Both the position numbers and the translations under genes were made by a program. Shown here piece after piece: positions 9,166 through 17,254 of a DNA stretch of 64,000 bases. The DNA comes from Paracoccaceae bacterium (GTDB lineage Bacteria > Pseudomonadota > Alphaproteobacteria > Rhodobacterales > Rhodobacteraceae). The stretch spans positions 124,001 through 188,000 of the forward strand of contig JANQRE010000004.1 in assembly GCA_028284705.1 (NCBI GenBank). Direction: 5' to 3'. Under the pieces are notes generated by a model. The model was given only the letters and a program-made list of their open reading frames with translations, made no database searches and was not told where the DNA came from. How positions within the stretch are numbered: position 1 is the first letter of the stretch; each line of letters opens with the position of its first letter.

Positions 9166-9579
9166 TCAGTTGATCTGGATTTGCTTGCGCGTGTAATTCG
9201 CGACACTGAACGTGCCATCGTCGAAAACCAGTTGTACGTCAATGGTTTGCAGAGAGTTCAGAGGCGCGACCGCATAGGGGAAATGGGTCTCGGACTTGAT
9301 CGCATTCGGGGCCGCTTCATCGCGGTAGCAGGGTTCGGCCTCCCACGTCTGGTAGGGGCCGCCATTATAGGCGAAGCGGATTTCCGAGATGCCGCAGCGA
9401 TAGGACAGAATGGTGGTGAAATAGAGCAGGTCCTGGCCGTCAAACTCGCGCACGGCTGCCCATTGGCCTTTGATCAATTCGAGGATTGGTTTCACTTCCG
9501 CCGAGGTCGTGAAGTTTTGCGCGGCCAGTGGTTGAATAAGGCAGGCCGTGGCCAGAATTGCAGTGCAAAAGCGTCGCAT
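9166..9579 (-). CDS. Secreted hypothetical protein
   Basis: This 137-residue protein begins with a clear signal peptide (MRRFCTAILATACLIQPLAAQ, cleavage after AQ likely). The mature part contains two cysteines (SYRCGISE and EPCYRDE) that could form a periplasmic disulfide. No family is recognised. A strong GGGGGAG ribosome binding site precedes the start. It is upstream of the SABATH-like gene on the same strand and probably co-transcribed with it. Confidence 0.7.
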   Translation of the reverse strand: MRRFCTAILATACLIQPLAAQNFTTSAEVKPILELIKGQWAAVREFDGQDLLYFTTILSYRCGISEIRFAYNGGPYQTWEAEPCYRDEAAPNAIKSETHFPYAVAPLNSLQTIDVQLVFDDGTFSVANYTRKQIQIN

Positions 9580-9723
9580 AATTTGTCTCCCCCGAGTTGT
9601 TGAAGGAATTATCGCGCGAGAGCCGCCATTTGTGCAACGAAATCTGTAAATTGCGATGGGAGTGGTTTCGCGCTGGTCGGATTTATCCTAAGTCTGAGCC
9701 GAGAGCAGACAGACGTGAGCCCG

Positions 9724-10842
9724 ATGGCGAAACCGGCGAAAAAAACCACAGCAAAAGCAAAACCCAAGGCGGCGACCAAGCCGAAAAAACCCGCGAAAAC
9801 AGTAGCTAAGCGGAAGCCTCCTGCGCGCGCGAAACCCAAAGCCCCCAAACCGGTCAAGACAGATGTCTTCAACATCATGGCGGTGGTGCAGGGCGGGCGG
9901 CTGTCCTTCGAGGCACTTTTGTTGGCGGCCTCTTTGCGCCACACAAATCCGGGGTTTCAGGGCCGTCTGATCCTTGCAGAACCGCAGCCCAATCACCGCT
10001 GGGATCGTGACCCTCGGATCGGCAACGAGCAGGTGCGCGGTGCTTTGGAGGAGCTGGGCGCTGAGATTATTCCCTTTGAAAATCAGGTGTTTGGCGAAGG
10101 ATACCCTTATGGCAACAAGATCGAGGGCTTACAGGTTCTGCCCGAGGGCGAGCCGTTTTTGTTTCTTGATACCGACACACTGATCCTAGGCGATCTGACT
10201 TCGGTGCCCTTTGATTTTGCGCGACCGACGGCATCGATGAAGCGGGAGAATACCTGGCCGCAACTCGAGCTTTATGGCCCGGGCTACGGGCAGATTTGGA
10301 AGTCGCTTTATGACAAGTTCGGATTGGATTTTGAAAGCTCGCTAGACCTGTCGCAACCGGATGAATATTGGCAGCGATATCTCTATTTCAACGCCGGTTT
10401 CTTCTACTATAAGTGCCCGAAATTGTTTGGGGATTTGTTCCTCAAACACGCGAAAGAAATCCGCGATGACCCTCCCGAAGAGTTGGTGTGCCAGGAGATG
10501 CGCCCTTGGCTCGATCAGGTGGCGTTGCCGCTGACGATCCATGCGTTGGATGGGGGGCGTGTGCCCGAGGTTTCGGATGCGCTGGATCACGAAATTACCT
10601 GCCACTACAGGGTGTTGCCGTTACTTTATGCGCGGGAACGTGACGCCGTTGTGGATCTCCTCGAAGAGGTCGCGGCGCCCAATCGGTTGAAGAAAGTCCT
10701 GAAGCAATACGACCCGATCAAACGAATGGTGTACCAGTCGCGGGGGCATAAGGTCAGGGCGCTGTTTGACCGCGAGAACCTGCCACGCAAAGAGCAAGCG
10801 ATCCGCAACAAGATCAAACGCAACAACCTCTGGATGCGATAG
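9724..10842 (+). CDS. Glycosyltransferase-like protein with Lys/Ala/Pro-rich N-terminal tail
   Basis: The ATG at 9724 is preferred over a GTG at 9715, giving 372 residues. The first 46 or so residues are almost only Lys, Ala, Pro, Thr and Arg, like a histone H1 tail. The rest looks like a GT-A glycosyltransferase or galactosyltransferase-like fold: VFNIMAVVQGGRLSFEALLLAASLR, then YGNKIEGL, and FLFLDTDTLILGDL, whose DxD near residue 149 would bind a metal and nucleotide sugar. It ends with a basic region. No glycan gene cluster surrounds it. The substrate is unknown. Confidence 0.72.
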   Translation: MAKPAKKTTAKAKPKAATKPKKPAKTVAKRKPPARAKPKAPKPVKTDVFNIMAVVQGGRLSFEALLLAASLRHTNPGFQGRLILAEPQPNHRWDRDPRIGNEQVRGALEELGAEIIPFENQVFGEGYPYGNKIEGLQVLPEGEPFLFLDTDTLILGDLTSVPFDFARPTASMKRENTWPQLELYGPGYGQIWKSLYDKFGLDFESSLDLSQPDEYWQRYLYFNAGFFYYKCPKLFGDLFLKHAKEIRDDPPEELVCQEMRPWLDQVALPLTIHALDGGRVPEVSDALDHEITCHYRVLPLLYARERDAVVDLLEEVAAPNRLKKVLKQYDPIKRMVYQSRGHKVRALFDRENLPRKEQAIRNKIKRNNLWMR

Positions 10843-11205
10843 AGAAAGGTAGCGCACCGTTCGTTGGGCTGGACGCATTTTTGCCCGGAGCCGCCGCGAA
10901 CCCCGTATTTTGTGAGAAAACGGACATCTCGTTTCGGGATGCCTTAGTATGGCACCTGTCTGGTGTTCGGTGCGTAAGGTCACGCATTCCGTTGAGAATA
11001 GACTATTCCAAGCGCAGATGCGGAGCGGATTAAGAAAATCTAAACCCAGGTAAATTTCCAGAAATGGGCCTGATCTCGGCAACCGAGTTGGCTACTCTCC
11101 GTAATCTGGCCACATTGTTTCGCGAAACTATGCAGTAAGCTATAAGCGGGCGGTATTGCCTTCGACAGGTGGAGTAAGCCGCTTCAGTTCATCGCGAGGC
11201 ATTCT
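10843..11205. other. Intergenic region without recognisable gene
   Basis: In this stretch of 363 bases between two plus-strand genes I see no convincing coding frame, RNA gene or terminator. It is less GC-rich than its neighbours and should hold the promoter of the next gene. Confidence 0.5.
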
Positions 11206-11895
11206 GTGCTGAGATACGTTTTGATCCTGATGTTGTCCCTGTTGGGAACGGCGGCGTTTGCGAACCGCGAAGATGATGCGGAACTTTACATGTTGCATTT
11301 CATCCACGAGAAACACTGGGACCGGGCTCATCGTGCCAGCCAATACAACGTAGAGCGGCTTTATCGCGAGCCGTTTCGGACGAGGAATATCACCGTCCTA
11401 GATCCTAAGCGATTCAACGAAATGATGCCGGAAATTGCGGCTGATGAGTCCGTTGCACGACTGAAAACCCATATCGCTCAATTTATCATCGACAGCTACG
11501 GGGCTGAGCATCTGTCCGAGATCGCGGATTTCTTTCGCACTCCAACCGGAGAGCAGATGTTGGCCATCGCGAAGAAACACAACCTATTTGCAAGACTGCA
11601 TTCGCAATCTCAGGGGGGCGGCCCGATCGACAGATGGAGAGGCTTTCTATCTCCGCTGGATCTTGCGCGGTTCAGAAGTTTCGCCAACACGGAGGCTGGA
11701 ACGTTTTTCGTGGAACGGACGTGGTTGATCCGGCGATCAGTTTACTACCAGATGTATGATCGTCCCAATTGGCCCGAGCCTCCGCTGAACCGTCCATATA
11801 TTGTGGACATCATGAAAGCGGATGGAGTTCTTAAGTTTCCTAATCGTGTCGCGCGGCAATCGCTGATTAGTGAGATGAGCGCTGATTTTGAGTAG
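11206..11895 (+). CDS. Secreted DUF2059-like hypothetical protein
   Basis: This 229-residue protein starts at GTG with a GCGAGG site upstream and a short signal peptide (VLRYVLILMLSLLGTAAFA). The mature part has the helical pattern of DUF2059 proteins: YGAEHLSEIADFFRTPTGEQMLAIAKKHN resembles the F-F-x-S-P-x-G-x-x-F/M signature of that family. The function of this family is unknown. It converges on hisE with a 25-bp gap. Confidence 0.65.
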   Translation: MLRYVLILMLSLLGTAAFANREDDAELYMLHFIHEKHWDRAHRASQYNVERLYREPFRTRNITVLDPKRFNEMMPEIAADESVARLKTHIAQFIIDSYGAEHLSEIADFFRTPTGEQMLAIAKKHNLFARLHSQSQGGGPIDRWRGFLSPLDLARFRSFANTEAGTFFVERTWLIRRSVYYQMYDRPNWPEPPLNRPYIVDIMKADGVLKFPNRVARQSLISEMSADFE

Positions 11896-11920
11896 ATGAT
11901 CTTTGACGTTTGCGACGTCT

Positions 11921-12229
11921 CTATCGTGCGGCTTTTTCGTCGAGGCCGGAGGTGCCCTCGCGGCGGACGAGTTCGGCTTCCACCTCTTCTAGGCTGATGT
12001 CGCGTGCGGCGAGCATCACGAGGAGGTGGTAGAGGACATCTGCGGCTTCGGCGGTGAGGCGGGCGCGGTCGCCCTTGGTGGCCTCGATGATCGCCTCGAT
12101 GGCCTCTTCGCCGAACTTCTCGGCGCATTTCTCGGGGCCCTTCGCGAGCAGTTTTGCGGTCCAAGAACTTTCTGGATCGGCGGATTTGCGCGCCGCGATG
12201 GTTCTGGCCAGATCGTGAAGCGTGCTCAT
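11921..12229 (-). CDS. hisE: Phosphoribosyl-ATP pyrophosphatase
   Basis: This 102-residue all-helical MazG-type enzyme performs the second step of histidine synthesis, hydrolysing PR-ATP to PR-AMP. The family pattern is complete: [29 protein letters not shown] supplies the metal-binding acidic residues, followed by [15 protein letters not shown]. It starts by a 4-base ATGA overlap with the hisF stop, so the two are translationally coupled. The cyclohydrolase HisI is not fused to it and is not in the window. Confidence 0.96.
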   Translation of the reverse strand: MSTLHDLARTIAARKSADPESSWTAKLLAKGPEKCAEKFGEEAIEAIIEATKGDRARLTAEAADVLYHLLVMLAARDISLEEVEAELVRREGTSGLDEKAAR

Positions 12230-12990
12230 GCGCCCATCCTCATGTTGAGACCGGCGGCGGCCATGTGTGCCTTCGCCTCGGCAATGGTGAAATCGCCGAA
12301 ATGGAAGATCGAGGCGGCCAGAACGGCATCGGCACCTCCTTTGGTGACGCCTTCGACGAGATGGTCGAGCGTGCCGACGCCTCCGGACGCGATGACAGGG
12401 ACCGAGACGGCGTCGGAGATCGCGCGGGTGAGCGGCAGGTTGAAACCCGCACGGGTGCCGTCGCGGTCCATGGAGGTGAGCAGAACTTCTCCGGCGCCTT
12501 TCTGGACCACGGTTTCCGCGAATTCCACCGCATCGATTCCGGTGGGCTTGCGCCCGCCATGGGTGAAAATCTCCCACTTACCCGGGGTGACCGTCTTGGC
12601 GTCGATGGCGACCACGATGCATTGCGAGCCGAAGCGGTCGGCGGCTTCGCGCACGACATCGGGGTTGGCCACGGCGGCGGAGTTGAAACTGACCTTATCG
12701 GCCCCGGCAAGGAGCAGGTTGCGCACGTCCTCATGGGTCCGCACGCCGCCGCCGACGGTGAGCGGGATATAGCAGGCCTCCGCCGTACGGGTGACCACAT
12801 CAAACATGGTGCCGCGGTTCTCGTGCGTGGCGTTGATGTCGAGAAAACAAAGCTCATCGGCCCCTTCGGCGTCATAGGCCTTGGCGGCCTCCACCGGGTC
12901 TCCGGCATCGATCAAATCGACGAAATTCACGCCTTTCACAACGCGGCCTTCTTTTACGTCGAGGCAGGGGATGATGCGGGTTTTGAGCAT
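12226..12990 (-). CDS. hisF: Imidazole glycerol phosphate synthase, cyclase subunit
   Basis: This 254-residue (beta/alpha)8 barrel starts at ATG 12990, giving the canonical [20 protein letters not shown] with the catalytic Asp of the CLD motif. The second catalytic Asp lies in the [14 protein letters not shown] segment. Phosphate-binding loops ([23 protein letters not shown] and [12 protein letters not shown]) are intact. It works with HisH, encoded 2.6 kb upstream on the same strand, to form IGP and AICAR. An in-frame extension to 13179 lacks family similarity and was rejected. Confidence 0.97.
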   Translation of the reverse strand: MLKTRIIPCLDVKEGRVVKGVNFVDLIDAGDPVEAAKAYDAEGADELCFLDINATHENRGTMFDVVTRTAEACYIPLTVGGGVRTHEDVRNLLLAGADKVSFNSAAVANPDVVREAADRFGSQCIVVAIDAKTVTPGKWEIFTHGGRKPTGIDAVEFAETVVQKGAGEVLLTSMDRDGTRAGFNLPLTRAISDAVSVPVIASGGVGTLDHLVEGVTKGGADAVLAASIFHFGDFTIAEAKAHMAAAGLNMRMGA

Positions 12991-13111
12991 GAGCCAAGTC
13001 CTTCCGGGCGGCGGTTTAGCGCCAATTTGCCGATGATGCCAGAGAAGTGATTGGTTGCGGGCCTTGGCATGGATCACCGTGAGGCAAGACGACAAAACCG
13101 GAGGACCCGCC

Positions 13112-13561
13112 ATGATGAAACCTATTCTGGTCGCCAGTGCCCTTGGGGTAGCGGCGATGCCAGCCGCCCTTGAAGCCACGACTCTTTTGACGGTCGAGAC
13201 TGATAAGAGTGTCGATCAGGCGATGAGCGATCTTGAGGCTGCCGTGACCGGGGCCGGGGCGACGGTGTTTGCCCGGATCGACCATCAGAAAGGGGCGGAG
13301 AGTGTCGATCTTGAGATGCCAGCGGCCCAGACGCTGGTTTTCGGCAATCCGAAGTTGGGCACGCCTGCGATGCAAAGCGACATTCGCGCGGCGCTTTATC
13401 TGCCGCTGAAGGTGGCGGTGGTGGAGACCGAGGCTGGCGTGGTGTTCATTTACGAAGACCCGCTCGATACGCTGTCACATCTGGTGATCCCGGAGGATGC
13501 TGAATTTCTTGGAAAAATGCAGGGGGCCTTGGCGAATTTGACAGAGAAGGCTGCGAATTAG
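13112..13561 (+). CDS. DUF302 domain protein, exported
   Basis: The protein has about 149 residues. GGAGG at 13100-13104 supports the ATG at 13112 (or the adjacent 13115), not the upstream frame start. The signal peptide ends at about ALEATT. The DUF302 core is recognisable: [26 protein letters not shown], then [14 protein letters not shown] and [16 protein letters not shown], ending with VIFIYEDP-like [12 protein letters not shown]. The function of DUF302 is not known. It lies on the opposite strand inside the his cluster and overlaps the hisA stop tail-to-tail by 4 bases. Confidence 0.85.
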   Translation: MMKPILVASALGVAAMPAALEATTLLTVETDKSVDQAMSDLEAAVTGAGATVFARIDHQKGAESVDLEMPAAQTLVFGNPKLGTPAMQSDIRAALYLPLKVAVVETEAGVVFIYEDPLDTLSHLVIPEDAEFLGKMQGALANLTEKAAN

Positions 13562-14280
13562 GCTTTCAGGACACCTAGCGCCTCTTTGAGGTCGATCGCG
13601 CCGTCATAGAGCGCGCGACCGGAGATGGCGCCATTGAGCGGGGCACCGGAGGTTTTCAGTGCGCGCAAGTCGTCGAGAGAAGACACGCCACCTGAGGCGA
13701 TGACAGGGATAGAGACGGCGTTGGCGAGGGCCGCGGTGGCCTCGACATTCGGGCCCTGCATCGCGCCGTCGCGGTTGATGTCCGTGTAGATGATTGCGGC
13801 GATGCCGGCGTCTTCGAACTGGCGTGCCAGATCGGTAACCTCGACATCGGTTTCCTCCTCCCAGCCCTTTGTAGCGACCATGCCATTGCGGGCGTCGATG
13901 CCGACGGCGACGTGACCTTCATAGGTGCGGGCGGCCTCGCGCACGAGGTCGGGGTTTTCGACGGCGACGGTGCCGAGGATCACGCGTTGAAGCCCTTTGG
14001 AGAGCCACGTCTCAATCGTGGCCATATCGCGGATGCCGCCGCCGAGCTGAGCGGGCACATCCGTGGCGTTGAGGATGGCTTCGACGGGAGCGGCATTGAC
14101 CGGCTCGCCGGCAAAAGCGCCATTGAGATCAACGAGATGCAGCCATTCACAGCCAGCCTCCACGAAGGCCATGGCCTGGGCCGCCGGGTCGTCATTGAAG
14201 ACGGTGGCCTGATCCATTTCGCCCTTGTAGAGGCGCACGCATTGGCCGTCTTTGAGATCGATGGCAGGGTAGAGGATCAT
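13558..14280 (-). CDS. hisA: ProFAR isomerase
   Basis: This 240-residue barrel starts at ATG 14280 as [17 protein letters not shown], with catalytic Asp9 in the AIDL motif. The second catalytic Asp is in [12 protein letters not shown]. Phosphate loops ([15 protein letters not shown] and [12 protein letters not shown]) are present. It catalyses the Amadori rearrangement of ProFAR to PRFAR, the substrate of HisF/HisH. It lies between the DUF302 and DUF2147 genes, which run in the opposite direction. Confidence 0.97.
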   Translation of the reverse strand: MILYPAIDLKDGQCVRLYKGEMDQATVFNDDPAAQAMAFVEAGCEWLHLVDLNGAFAGEPVNAAPVEAILNATDVPAQLGGGIRDMATIETWLSKGLQRVILGTVAVENPDLVREAARTYEGHVAVGIDARNGMVATKGWEEETDVEVTDLARQFEDAGIAAIIYTDINRDGAMQGPNVEATAALANAVSIPVIASGGVSSLDDLRALKTSGAPLNGAISGRALYDGAIDLKEALGVLKA

Positions 14281-14423
14281 CTTCGGAAGGCTCGTCAGTG
14301 GCGTCAATTTTGCGCTCTATTTCATGGAATTCCCCGTGAGGGAAGGGGGATTGGACCCAACGTCAGGCTTGATTGGGGGCGGGCGGTTTTGCCAGAGTGC
14401 CGCCCAATCAGGGAGGAACACGC

Positions 14424-14807
14424 ATGAAACTCGCAACACTCGCAGCGGCTGGGCTGCTGGCTATGACTTCAGCTGCAATGGCTGATCCCATTCTCGGCAC
14501 CTGGCAGTCGCCCGAAGGTGAAAATGGTGGGTTTGTCCACGTCAAGGTTTCGAAATGCGGCGCTGATATCTGCGGTACGATTGTCGAAGTGTTCAACAAC
14601 GACAATAAATCCAGCAAAGGCAAGCGCATGATCTGGGGCATGAAGCCTGCGGGCGGAGGTGCCTATAAGGGTGGCAAAGTCTGGGCGCCAGATCAGGACA
14701 AAGTCTACCGGGGCAAGCTGCAATTGAACGGCAATTCCTTAAAGGTCTCTGGCTGTGTGCTAGGCGGCGCTGTGTGCCGTGGCGGCACGTTCCGGCGTGT
14801 GAACTGA
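14424..14807 (+). CDS. DUF2147 exported protein (copy 1)
   Basis: The protein is 127 residues from ATG 14424, which has a GGGAGGA site 7 bases upstream. The signal peptide ends at AMA. DUF2147 features are present: DPILGTWQSPEGENGGFVHV, paired cysteines in KCGADICGTIVEVF, GKRMIWGMKPAGGGAYKGGKVWAPDQDKVY, and a C-terminal VSGCVLGGAVCRGGTFRRV. These lipocalin-like periplasmic proteins have no firm function. A near neighbour downstream (14960) is a paralogue. A strong terminator follows this gene, so each copy is its own unit. Confidence 0.88.
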   Translation: MKLATLAAAGLLAMTSAAMADPILGTWQSPEGENGGFVHVKVSKCGADICGTIVEVFNNDNKSSKGKRMIWGMKPAGGGAYKGGKVWAPDQDKVYRGKLQLNGNSLKVSGCVLGGAVCRGGTFRRVN

Positions 14808-14820
14808 GGTAAGTTTCCGA

Positions 14821-14854
14821 GGGCTTGGGGAGGCCTCCGAGCCCTTGTTTTCTT
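14821..14854 (+). terminator. Rho-independent terminator after DUF2147 copy 1
   Basis: The stem GGGCTTGGGG (14821-14830) pairs with CTCCGAGCCC (14835-14844) over 10 positions, including G-T pairs, with an AGGC loop. It is followed by TTGTTTTCTT. Confidence 0.85.
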
Positions 14855-14959
14855 GAGCATCACGGAATCATTTCAATCGGCGATTTGAATCGACCGAGCG
14901 ATCATTTCAGCGTATGTTCTTGGACGGACTCAAGGTGAGTCTGTTTTGGACATTGAGCC

Positions 14960-15364
14960 ATGAAAACCTCTCTGAAATCCGGCATCGCAGCTCTTGTTGC
15001 AAGCGTTGTGATGCTGTCAGCCCCGGCTTTTGCTGATCCGATCCTGGGCGTTTGGAAGACTGAACCGGACCGCAAGAACCTCACCTCCCACATCGCGGTT
15101 CAGCAATGCGGCGCGAAGATCTGCGGTAAAGTTCTGCGCGCGTTTGATGCCTCTGGTCGTGAAGTGAAGACCAAGAATGTTGGTCGTACCTTGTTCTGGG
15201 ACATGTCCGCGAAAGGTGGCGGTCTTTACGATGGCGGCACCTTCGACATCCCGTTTCTGAACGTGAAAGTGAGGGCAAAAATGGCGATGAAGGGCAATAC
15301 ACTGACCGTGCGCGGCTGCAAGGCAGGCGTCTGTGACGGCCAGACCTGGAAGCGCGTTTCTTAA
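14960..15364 (+). CDS. DUF2147 exported protein (copy 2)
   Basis: This 134-residue protein has a signal peptide ending at AFA and then the same core as copy 1: DPILGVWKTEPD, QQCGAKICGKVL, GRTLFWDMSAKGGGLYDGGTFD, and a C-terminal VRGCKAGVCDGQTWKRVS. The four cysteines are conserved between copies, suggesting two disulfides. Copies 1 and 2 differ widely between the motifs, so the duplication is old. Function is unknown. Confidence 0.87.
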   Translation: MKTSLKSGIAALVASVVMLSAPAFADPILGVWKTEPDRKNLTSHIAVQQCGAKICGKVLRAFDASGREVKTKNVGRTLFWDMSAKGGGLYDGGTFDIPFLNVKVRAKMAMKGNTLTVRGCKAGVCDGQTWKRVS

Positions 15365-15475
15365 AACTCGAGCGGCTCCCAGGGATCGCGCTTAACCGAA
15401 TTGTAGTGATTGGCCAGGAAGATAGCGACTAGGCCGCTCGGGCATGTGTGCTCGGGCGTGAGGTGGAGAGTTGTT

Positions 15476-15538
15476 ATGAAACTGATGTTGGTTGCAATCG
15501 GAACCTTTCTTCTGATGCTGGAGTCGATGCCGTTTTAG
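15476..15538 (+). CDS. Possible 20-residue hydrophobic small ORF
   Basis: A 20-codon ATG-to-TAG frame encodes a mostly hydrophobic peptide (LVAIGTFLLMLESM core), with GTGGAG about 6 bases upstream of the ATG. Its size and single membrane-like segment would suit a small membrane protein, but a frame this short arises often by chance. On the opposite strand, 15365-15480 stays open and ends in a plausible coding tail (NHYNSVKRDPWEPLEF) but has no start codon. I regard both as unproven. Confidence 0.25.
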   Translation: MKLMLVAIGTFLLMLESMPF

Positions 15539-15544
15539 ACGGGT

Positions 15545-16249
15545 CTAGGGACGCCAGGTCAGGAAATTTGCGATCAGGCGCAGCCCGGTGCTTTGGCTCT
15601 TTTCCGGGTGGAACTGCGTGCCGATCATCGTGTCTTTTGCCACGATGGCCGTGACCTCGCCGCCGTAATCGACATGGGCGAGACGGTGGGCCGGGTCAGC
15701 GACGCGGAAGTGGAACGAATGCACGAAATAGGCGTGATGGCCGGTTTCAACGCCATTGAGGACCGGATGTGAGGCGGAAGACGTAGGGCCGGCATCGACC
15801 GCTTCCGCGTTTCCATCGCTGTAGGTAGGGCCGCTGCCGGAGAGGATCAGATCGTTCCAGCCCATATGCGGGACTTTGAGGCCCGGATCGGAGGGCGTTA
15901 TTGGCACCACGTCGCCCGCAATCCAGTCAAACCCGGGCGTGTCACGATACTCATGTCCCACGCTCGCCATCATCTGCATGCCGATGCAGATGCCCATGAA
16001 GGGTTTTGCCTGGGCCGTGACGCCCTCGACGATGGCCTCGTAGAGTGCCGCGTGGTCGCGGGTCAGCGCCTCCCGACAGGCGGGGAAGGCACCATCGCCG
16101 GGCAACACGATCCGGTCGGCGCGCGCCACATCCTCCGGACGCGACGAGACGATCACCTCACCGCCATCGACCTCTAGCGCCATGCGCTGAAAGGCTTTTT
16201 CGGCGGAGTGCAGATTGCCGCTATCGTAGTCGACCAGAACAGTGAGCAT
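15545..16249 (-). CDS. hisH: Imidazole glycerol phosphate synthase, glutaminase subunit
   Basis: This 234-residue class I glutamine amidotransferase starts at ATG 16249, giving MLTVLVDYDSGNLHSAEKAF. The nucleophile cysteine is in FMGICIGMQMMASVG, and the His-Glu pair is in IGTQFHPEKSQSTGL. It feeds ammonia to HisF. An insertion around residues 150-175, between the IGW-like MGWND motif and HAYFVHSF, is longer than in the E. coli enzyme. The DNA upstream of the start is the five-hairpin region before hisB. Confidence 0.95.
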   Translation of the reverse strand: MLTVLVDYDSGNLHSAEKAFQRMALEVDGGEVIVSSRPEDVARADRIVLPGDGAFPACREALTRDHAALYEAIVEGVTAQAKPFMGICIGMQMMASVGHEYRDTPGFDWIAGDVVPITPSDPGLKVPHMGWNDLILSGSGPTYSDGNAEAVDAGPTSSASHPVLNGVETGHHAYFVHSFHFRVADPAHRLAHVDYGGEVTAIVAKDTMIGTQFHPEKSQSTGLRLIANFLTWRP

Positions 16250-16316
16250 AGAGGCATTCCTCAAAAACGCGCGCTTGGTCTCTAGTCGGCGGGCGAGAGG
16301 GCGTCAATGGAGCGGG

Positions 16317-16463
16317 GCAGGGTTTTCAAAAACCCTGCGAACAAGATTTTTCGAAAAATCTTGGTGCCACGATCTTCCAAAATCGTGTCTGGCCCCAGCC
16401 TGCGCTTTGGGACAACCAGACCCTGTTGGCAGGGTCTGAGGGCAAAGTTTCCGGGAAACTTTG
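16317..16463. repeat. Array of five short hairpins between hisB and hisH
   Basis: Five consecutive inverted repeats fill most of the 220-bp gap. (1) 16317-16338: GCAGGGTTTT with AAAACCCTGC. (2) 16342-16363: CAAGATTTTTC with GAAAAATCTTG, a perfect palindrome. (3) 16368-16387: CACGATCTT with AAAATCGTG, one mismatch. (4) 16417-16438: CAGACCCTG with CAGGGTCTG. (5) 16443-16463: CAAAGTTTC with GAAACTTTG. Spacing is 3-4 bases except for a 29-base gap before the fourth. None has a proper U-tract. The array lies in the his transcription unit, downstream of hisB and upstream of hisH on the minus strand. Confidence 0.85.
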
Positions 16464-16469
16464 TGCCGC

Positions 16470-17057
16470 TCAGAGGCTGCCCTTGGTGGAGGGGATCGCA
16501 TCCGCCTTGCGCGGGTCGGTCTCAAGCGCGTCACGCAACGCCCGTGCAACCGCCTTGAACGCCGCCTCGACAATATGGTGGCTGTTAAAGCCATGCAGCT
16601 TGTCGATATGCAGCGTGATGCCGCCATGGGTGGCGAAGGCCTGGAAGAACTCGCGCACGAGCTCCGTGTCAAACGTTCCGATCTTGGGCGTCGGGATGTC
16701 GAGATTGCAGATCAGGTAAGGACGTCCGGACAGATCAAGCGCGGCGCGCACTTGCGCGTCATCCATTGGCAAATGGCATTCGCCATAGCGGCGGATGCCA
16801 CGCTTGTCGCCGAGCGCTTCGTTGAGCGCCTGACCCAGAGCAATCCCGGTATCCTCCACCGTGTGGTGGTCATCGACATGCAAATCGCCCTGTGCGCGCA
16901 CTCTCATATCCATGAGCGCGTGGCGGGCCAGCTGATCGAGCATGTGATCGAAGAAGCCAACACCCGTCTGATTGTCATAAGTGCCTGATCCGTCGAGATT
17001 AATCTCGACAGCGATATCGGTCTCAGCAGTCTTTCGCGTGATCGTCGCGCTGCGCAT
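16470..17057 (-). CDS. hisB: Imidazoleglycerol-phosphate dehydratase
   Basis: This 195-residue enzyme starts at ATG 17057 ([15 protein letters not shown]); an in-frame ATG 12 bases upstream is also possible. The two metal-binding histidine motifs are intact, [18 protein letters not shown] and [18 protein letters not shown], as is the [17 protein letters not shown] motif. It catalyses dehydration of imidazole glycerol phosphate to imidazole acetol phosphate. It is monofunctional, without the histidinol-phosphatase domain of the enterobacterial fusion. It is probably the first gene of the local his transcription unit. Confidence 0.96.
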   Translation of the reverse strand: MRSATITRKTAETDIAVEINLDGSGTYDNQTGVGFFDHMLDQLARHALMDMRVRAQGDLHVDDHHTVEDTGIALGQALNEALGDKRGIRRYGECHLPMDDAQVRAALDLSGRPYLICNLDIPTPKIGTFDTELVREFFQAFATHGGITLHIDKLHGFNSHHIVEAAFKAVARALRDALETDPRKADAIPSTKGSL

Positions 17058-17151
17058 GTCGTCACCCATCAAATTATTGCCTCGGGTGTATAGGGCGCGA
17101 ATGCAGACCGGCCAAGCCCGACATCCGCTAAATCCTTTGAATGTCACGAAA

Positions 17152-17171
17152 AAGGCGCGGCCCCGCGCCTT
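17152..17171 (-). promoter_or_regulatory. Terminator-like hairpin upstream of hisB
   Basis: A perfect 9-bp stem, AAGGCGCGG with CCGCGCCTT, has a 2-base spacer. On the minus strand it is followed by TTTTT, the form of an intrinsic terminator. It lies about 95 bp upstream of hisB in the leader region, with no minus-strand gene closely upstream, so it could attenuate his transcription or simply insulate it. Confidence 0.55.
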
Positions 17172-17254
17172 GATCTTGCCACTAAACAATCTCGTCTGCG
17201 TCAAAGAATTAACGCGGTGCTGGGAAACAACGGCCCCCGAGGAAGGGATAAGAC

